From UBA8337 sp963932545 (GTDB lineage: Bacteria > Pseudomonadota > Alphaproteobacteria > RS24): DNA of 64,000 nt. The position numbers were made by a program, and so were the translations under genes. Of the stretch, positions 60,789-64,000 are shown one piece after another. The stretch is from contig CAWVRH010000008.1 of NCBI GenBank assembly GCA_963932545.1, positions 20,599 to 84,598 of the forward strand, written 5' to 3'. How positions within the stretch are numbered: position 1 is the first letter of the stretch; every line of letters starts with the position of its first letter. A model generated the notes under the pieces. That model worked only from the letters and a program-made list of their open reading frames with translations, was not told the DNA's origin and ran no database searches.

Positions 60789-61085
60789 TTACTCCACTTC
60801 CGCCAGCTTGGTGGCATATTCTGTATCGAGGGTTTTCAACTGGCGCAGCGCCACCCCAATCCAGCCCAAATAGGCTGCCCCCACCCCAACCATCAGCCAC
60901 ATATTAGTCGCCATAGTCATCGTCGACGTGAGGTAAGACTGAATGGCGAGAAACACAATCATCGACCAAGTAGCGGCAAAAATCCGCTGCTTAATGAGCC
61001 CCCGCTTCACCACATGGCTTAAGCGGGTCACCACGTCTAGGGTTTTGGTAACTTTGCATTTTTCTTCGGCTTGTTGTTTAGGCAT
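60789..61085 (-). CDS. Hypothetical two-helix membrane protein, 98 residues
   Basis: A basic N-terminal region of about 35 residues precedes two hydrophobic segments (about 40-58 and 63-82) and a short acidic end. The start shares its last base with the stop of the FMN glutamate synthase-like gene upstream (TAATG), so it is coupled to that gene. No family is recognised. A membrane partner of that enzyme is a guess. Confidence 0.7.
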   Translation of the reverse strand: MPKQQAEEKCKVTKTLDVVTRLSHVVKRGLIKQRIFAATWSMIVFLAIQSYLTSTMTMATNMWLMVGVGAAYLGWIGVALRQLKTLDTEYATKLAEVE

Positions 61086-62518
61086 TAGCTATCCTCCCCG
61101 ATGCGAAACACCCGATCGCGGCGCATAGAGCGCGCGCAATTGGCGCCCGTCGCATGGGCAATATAGCCAACCTGCTTTTTGGTATTGGTCAAATAATTAG
61201 CCACCCGATGCGACTTCACCTCTGGGTCAAGCCCGCGCTCGAGGCGTTTTTGATGCGTCGTAATACCGGTCGGGCAGGTGTTCTTATCGCATTGTAGGGC
61301 CTGAATACAGCCGAGCGCGAACATTGGCCCACGAGCCGAATTAACCGCCACCGCGCCTTCCGACAAAGCCCAAGCAATCTCGGCAGGTGTCACCAGCTTA
61401 CCAGACGTGCAGACCAATATCGTATCGCGCAAGCCCGTCTCGTCTAGCTTCGCCATAAGCGCGGGCAAGCTCTCGTCCAACGTCATGCCCACATGGTCCA
61501 TCAAGGCAGCCGGCGCCGCCCCCGTTCCGCCATCAGCGCCATCGAGGGTGATGAAACTTGGAAACACTTTATGGGCTTGGAAGGCCGCCATCATACCATC
61601 TAAATCTTTCGTGCGCCCCAGCACGAATTTAATGCCGACGGGTTTTTGCGTGGTTTCACGCACCCGCTTAATCAGCGCCACCAGCTCCTCGGCGCTACCG
61701 ACGTCTTTGCGTCGATTGGGCGAGATACTGTCTTCGCCTTGTGGAATGCCGCGTGTCTCGGCGATGGTTTGGGTCACTTTGGCGGCGGGCAAAATGCCGC
61801 CTTTGCCGGGTTTGGCGCCTTGCGACAATTTAATCTCGAACATCACAATCTGTGGGTCTTCGGCCAGCACGGCCAATTTTTCATAGTCGAGATCGCCGTG
61901 CTCATCGCGCACGCCATAATTGGCTGTGCCGATTTGAAACACCGTGTCGCCCCCGCCTTTCTTATGATAGGGCGAAAACCCGCCTTCGCCGGTATTGTGC
62001 CACGCGCCAGCGAGTTTGGCGCCCGCCGACAGGGCTTGAATGGCGCTGCCTGACATGGAGCCATAGGACGTTCCAGACACATTGAAATAGCTTTGGGTGG
62101 TAAAGGGTTGCGCCGTGTCGGGCCCGAAGGTGACTTTTTTGACGTGCAAAACATCTTCTTCGAGCGTGGGGTAAAAACTATTGGCAAAGCGAATGGAGCC
62201 TGCCGAGTGCAAAGGATAATTCGAGCCAAAGGCAATGACCCCGCCTTTGCTGTCGGCCATACTGTTTACGAAATCGCGCTGAAACCGATTGAACGGCAGC
62301 TCCTCGCGGGCGGCTGAGAAGAAATAGCTACGAAAGAACACGCCCATTTCTTTCAAAATATAACGCATGTGCCCTAGCACGGGGTAATTGCGGTGAATGG
62401 CGTTTTTTGTTTGCAGGCGATCGCGCCAATAAACCAAAATCAAAAAGGCCACGGCTGTGCCAATGACGGTAATAAAAAGTGCCGCCATAAGCAGCAAAGT
62501 GTTGATGACAAACTCCAT
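61085..62518 (-). CDS. FMN-binding glutamate synthase-like protein, membrane-anchored
   Basis: The product has 477 residues. One N-terminal transmembrane helix (about 5-28) is followed by the GltB-type FMN/alpha-beta barrel domain, including KLSQGAKPGKGGILPAAKV (about 233) and ITLDGADGGTGAAP (about 325). The iron-sulfur Cys are in CIQALQCDKNTCPTGI (about 408). The glutaminase domain is missing. Such stand-alone proteins are widespread in bacteria with no proven reaction. The next gene encodes a small membrane protein. Confidence 0.88.
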   Translation of the reverse strand: MEFVINTLLLMAALFITVIGTAVAFLILVYWRDRLQTKNAIHRNYPVLGHMRYILKEMGVFFRSYFFSAAREELPFNRFQRDFVNSMADSKGGVIAFGSNYPLHSAGSIRFANSFYPTLEEDVLHVKKVTFGPDTAQPFTTQSYFNVSGTSYGSMSGSAIQALSAGAKLAGAWHNTGEGGFSPYHKKGGGDTVFQIGTANYGVRDEHGDLDYEKLAVLAEDPQIVMFEIKLSQGAKPGKGGILPAAKVTQTIAETRGIPQGEDSISPNRRKDVGSAEELVALIKRVRETTQKPVGIKFVLGRTKDLDGMMAAFQAHKVFPSFITLDGADGGTGAAPAALMDHVGMTLDESLPALMAKLDETGLRDTILVCTSGKLVTPAEIAWALSEGAVAVNSARGPMFALGCIQALQCDKNTCPTGITTHQKRLERGLDPEVKSHRVANYLTNTKKQVGYIAHATGANCARSMRRDRVFRIGEDS

Positions 62519-62636
62519 CGGGTTTCTCCCTTGTTTTTGTTACCCCCACTATAGGCATCAAAACAAAAAGGGGGTAGGAGAAAACGATTAGCCCAAAGCC
62601 GTTAAGGGTGGGTAAACCCGAGGGACCCTCGCGCGA

Positions 62637-63860
62637 CTAGTTTTGGGCTTCAACCAACGTGCGCAAAAATTCTGCTGCTTCAAACTCATAATCCGTCGCC
62701 CCATCGGGGCTGGCGCCATAGCCACTGGTGGCCGACAACATAACCACCGTCATGCCATTGCTGGGCGAGACATAGATGAACTGATTATAAACGCCAACGG
62801 CGGCAAAATCATTGGTCTTGTCGCTGGGCACCCACCACTGATAGCCATAGCCCCAAGGGTAATTGGAAAGCGGGTTGTCCTCACCGGGTAGCAAATGTGG
62901 GCCATCGGGCGTTGTGGAGGCGCGCACCCATTCGTTTGGCACCAGTTGTTGGCCTTCGAATTTTCCACCATTGCGATATAGCTCGCCCAATTTAGCATAG
63001 TCGCGCGCCGTTAAATTGAGGCCTGCAAAGCCCATTTCCATACCCTCACTATCGGTCAGCCAATAGCCCGGGCTTTCGGCGCCCATGGGGTGATAAAGTT
63101 TCTCGACCATATAATCTGTCACGCTTTTGCCAGTGGCTTGGCTCAACAACATGGCGAGGGCCTGCGTATCCGCAGAGTTATACTTATTGAAAACTCCGGG
63201 TTCTGTGTCTGGCTCCAGCGTGGCGGCAAACTTATTCATCGAGCCACCAAGTGCAAAAATCCGCCCGAAGCGATTGATGTCGCTTTCAGGGTCATTGTAA
63301 TCTTCATTCCAACTCGCGCCGGACGACATTTGCAGGACATCTTTAATGCGCACGCCGTCATAGGCCGAGTTGCGAAGCTCCGGCACGTAATCGGAAATAG
63401 GCTCTTCGATGGAGCTAATATGTCCCTCTTCCAGGGCGATGCCCAGCAGCGCCGAGATAAAACTTTTGGCCACCGACATAGACATCCACTGCACTTGCTC
63501 GCCGCCCGTCGCGCGATATTGCTCATGAACAATCTCACCATCCTTCAACACCAAGAGCGCGGCACTATCGATGAGGTCTAGAAACTCAAGCGTGTTCCAG
63601 TTTTTACCTTTGTAGATAAAACTCTCAGGCAGGCCTATTTGGCGCGCGGCTTTCGGGAACGGTTTGGCAAACGGCGCGGGCGCCATTTCTGTAGATGGGA
63701 AAATTTTATACATCCGCGGGAAGTTCTTTAATTGCTCGGCACCGGTAAATAAGGTGCTTATCGTGCGGGCGCGGTCGATGCGATCGGCCATAAAAAACGC
63801 CGTCGCGCCAAGCACCAGCAATAAAGCAATAACAGTGTAGAGAATAATTTTACGGTTCAT
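62637..63860 (-). CDS. Beta-lactamase-fold serine hydrolase, membrane-anchored
   Basis: The product has 407 residues from the ATG at 63860. An N-terminal hydrophobic anchor (about 4-25) precedes the serine beta-lactamase / DD-peptidase fold: SxxK is SVAKSFIS (about 132-139), YxN is YNSAD (about 226), and the C-terminal block includes WGYGYQWWVP (about 357). It resembles class C-type esterases. It is not evidence for antibiotic resistance on its own. Function is unknown. Confidence 0.88.
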   Translation of the reverse strand: MNRKIILYTVIALLLVLGATAFFMADRIDRARTISTLFTGAEQLKNFPRMYKIFPSTEMAPAPFAKPFPKAARQIGLPESFIYKGKNWNTLEFLDLIDSAALLVLKDGEIVHEQYRATGGEQVQWMSMSVAKSFISALLGIALEEGHISSIEEPISDYVPELRNSAYDGVRIKDVLQMSSGASWNEDYNDPESDINRFGRIFALGGSMNKFAATLEPDTEPGVFNKYNSADTQALAMLLSQATGKSVTDYMVEKLYHPMGAESPGYWLTDSEGMEMGFAGLNLTARDYAKLGELYRNGGKFEGQQLVPNEWVRASTTPDGPHLLPGEDNPLSNYPWGYGYQWWVPSDKTNDFAAVGVYNQFIYVSPSNGMTVVMLSATSGYGASPDGATDYEFEAAEFLRTLVEAQN

Positions 63861-63918
63861 GGTGCGCTCCCTGTTTCGGGGAAGCCTATCAAGGCGGAGG
63901 AAGCTTGGCAATCGGGCT

Positions 63919-63986
63919 GGCCTTCGGCCGACTTCGGGCCTTTGGCCCTACGCTGGCGGGCTATAAACCCTTGCCAACTTGTTGGC
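63919..63986. repeat. Cluster of short palindromes at the right edge
   Basis: Three inverted repeats lie within 70 bp: GGCC TTC GGCC (63919-63929), GGGCC TTT GGCCC (63936-63948) and GCCAAC TT GTTGGC (63973-63986). They sit upstream of the serine hydrolase gene and continue toward the edge. They could be a repetitive palindromic element or an unseen gene's end. No gene could be called in 63861-64000. Confidence 0.5.
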
Positions 63987-64000
63987 TTAGGGTGCCTTGC

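Noticed and set aside
62637..63860. Beta-lactamase-fold gene considered as an antibiotic resistance gene
   Set aside because: The fold covers many esterases and peptidases; there is no resistance-gene context, and motifs alone do not show activity on beta-lactams.

Overview
The window is a chromosomal segment of an alphaproteobacterium. The signs are the gene order xerD / secreted protein / aroK / aroB / CNNM transporter / bolA / J-protein / cobS / cobT / rpmB, an alphaproteobacterial-type RpoH, CarD with FdxA, a SUV3-like helicase paired with an S4 protein, COQ4 and COQ7, the DUF2125 protein, and a methylsuccinyl-CoA dehydrogenase of the ethylmalonyl-CoA pathway. Base composition is moderate (mid-50s %GC by eye) and even throughout. 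I cannot fix the order or genus from sequence alone. I see no phage, integron, insertion sequence or CRISPR array. This is core and metabolic chromosome, not an island.

Layout. 1-3135 (minus): a small membrane protein, a large secreted repeat-bearing protein and xerD (cut by the left edge). 3287-10456: aroK-aroB-CNNM transporter (plus), bolA (minus), then J-protein, cobS and cobT (plus). 10485-12659 (minus): rpmB, then a thioesterase and an acyl-CoA dehydrogenase. 12922-19212: SUV3-like helicase, S4 RNA-binding protein, TerB-like protein, fdxA, carD, rpoH, tRNA-Arg. 19236-29213: mixed genes, including a beta-barrel protein, a flavin-oxidase-like protein, cytochrome c, thiolase, hydrolase, glpD, acyl-CoA synthetase, an MBL-fold hydrolase with a TusA protein, an ArsC-like protein, coq4 and tRNA-Leu. 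29284-36741: ClC transporter, YqaA-like protein, dsbB, coq7, HNH nuclease, DNA glycosylase, gluQ and mcd. 36756-46980: HIG1-type protein, B12 adenosyltransferase, etfBA, 3-hydroxyacyl-CoA dehydrogenase, thioredoxin-like protein, argH-lptM-lysA, ftsEX, YdcF and DUF2125 proteins. 46990-56628: chorismate mutase-hisC-tyrC, metX-metW, gloB, cupin, pabB-pabA-pabC and rpmF. 56724-63860: PQQ-type sugar dehydrogenase, a membrane protein, malate synthase G, an FMN glutamate-synthase-like protein and a serine hydrolase.

How it works together. Several genes fit acetyl-CoA assimilation by the ethylmalonyl-CoA pathway: Mcd, the electron-transfer flavoprotein that would take its electrons, the adenosyltransferase that makes coenzyme B12 for the mutases, cobaltochelatase subunits CobS/CobT, and malate synthase G. 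Ubiquinone genes (coq4, coq7) and quinone-linked enzymes (GlpD, ETF) suggest aerobic respiration. Aromatic genes (aroK, aroB, chorismate mutase, tyrC, hisC, pabABC) supply tyrosine, phenylalanine and folate.

The most unusual points are: histone-H1-like lysine-rich tails on two unrelated proteins (the N-terminus of CarD and the C-terminus of GlpD); a terminator-like hairpin between a promoter and carD; a hairpin that covers the rpoH ribosome binding site; a ClC protein with Tyr in place of the gating Glu; an MBL-fold hydrolase with an altered metal motif next to a TusA-like protein; and two 45-residue genes (2998-3135 and 42332-42469) that ordinary gene callers may miss. I did not find a clear multi-gene defence or other wholly new system.
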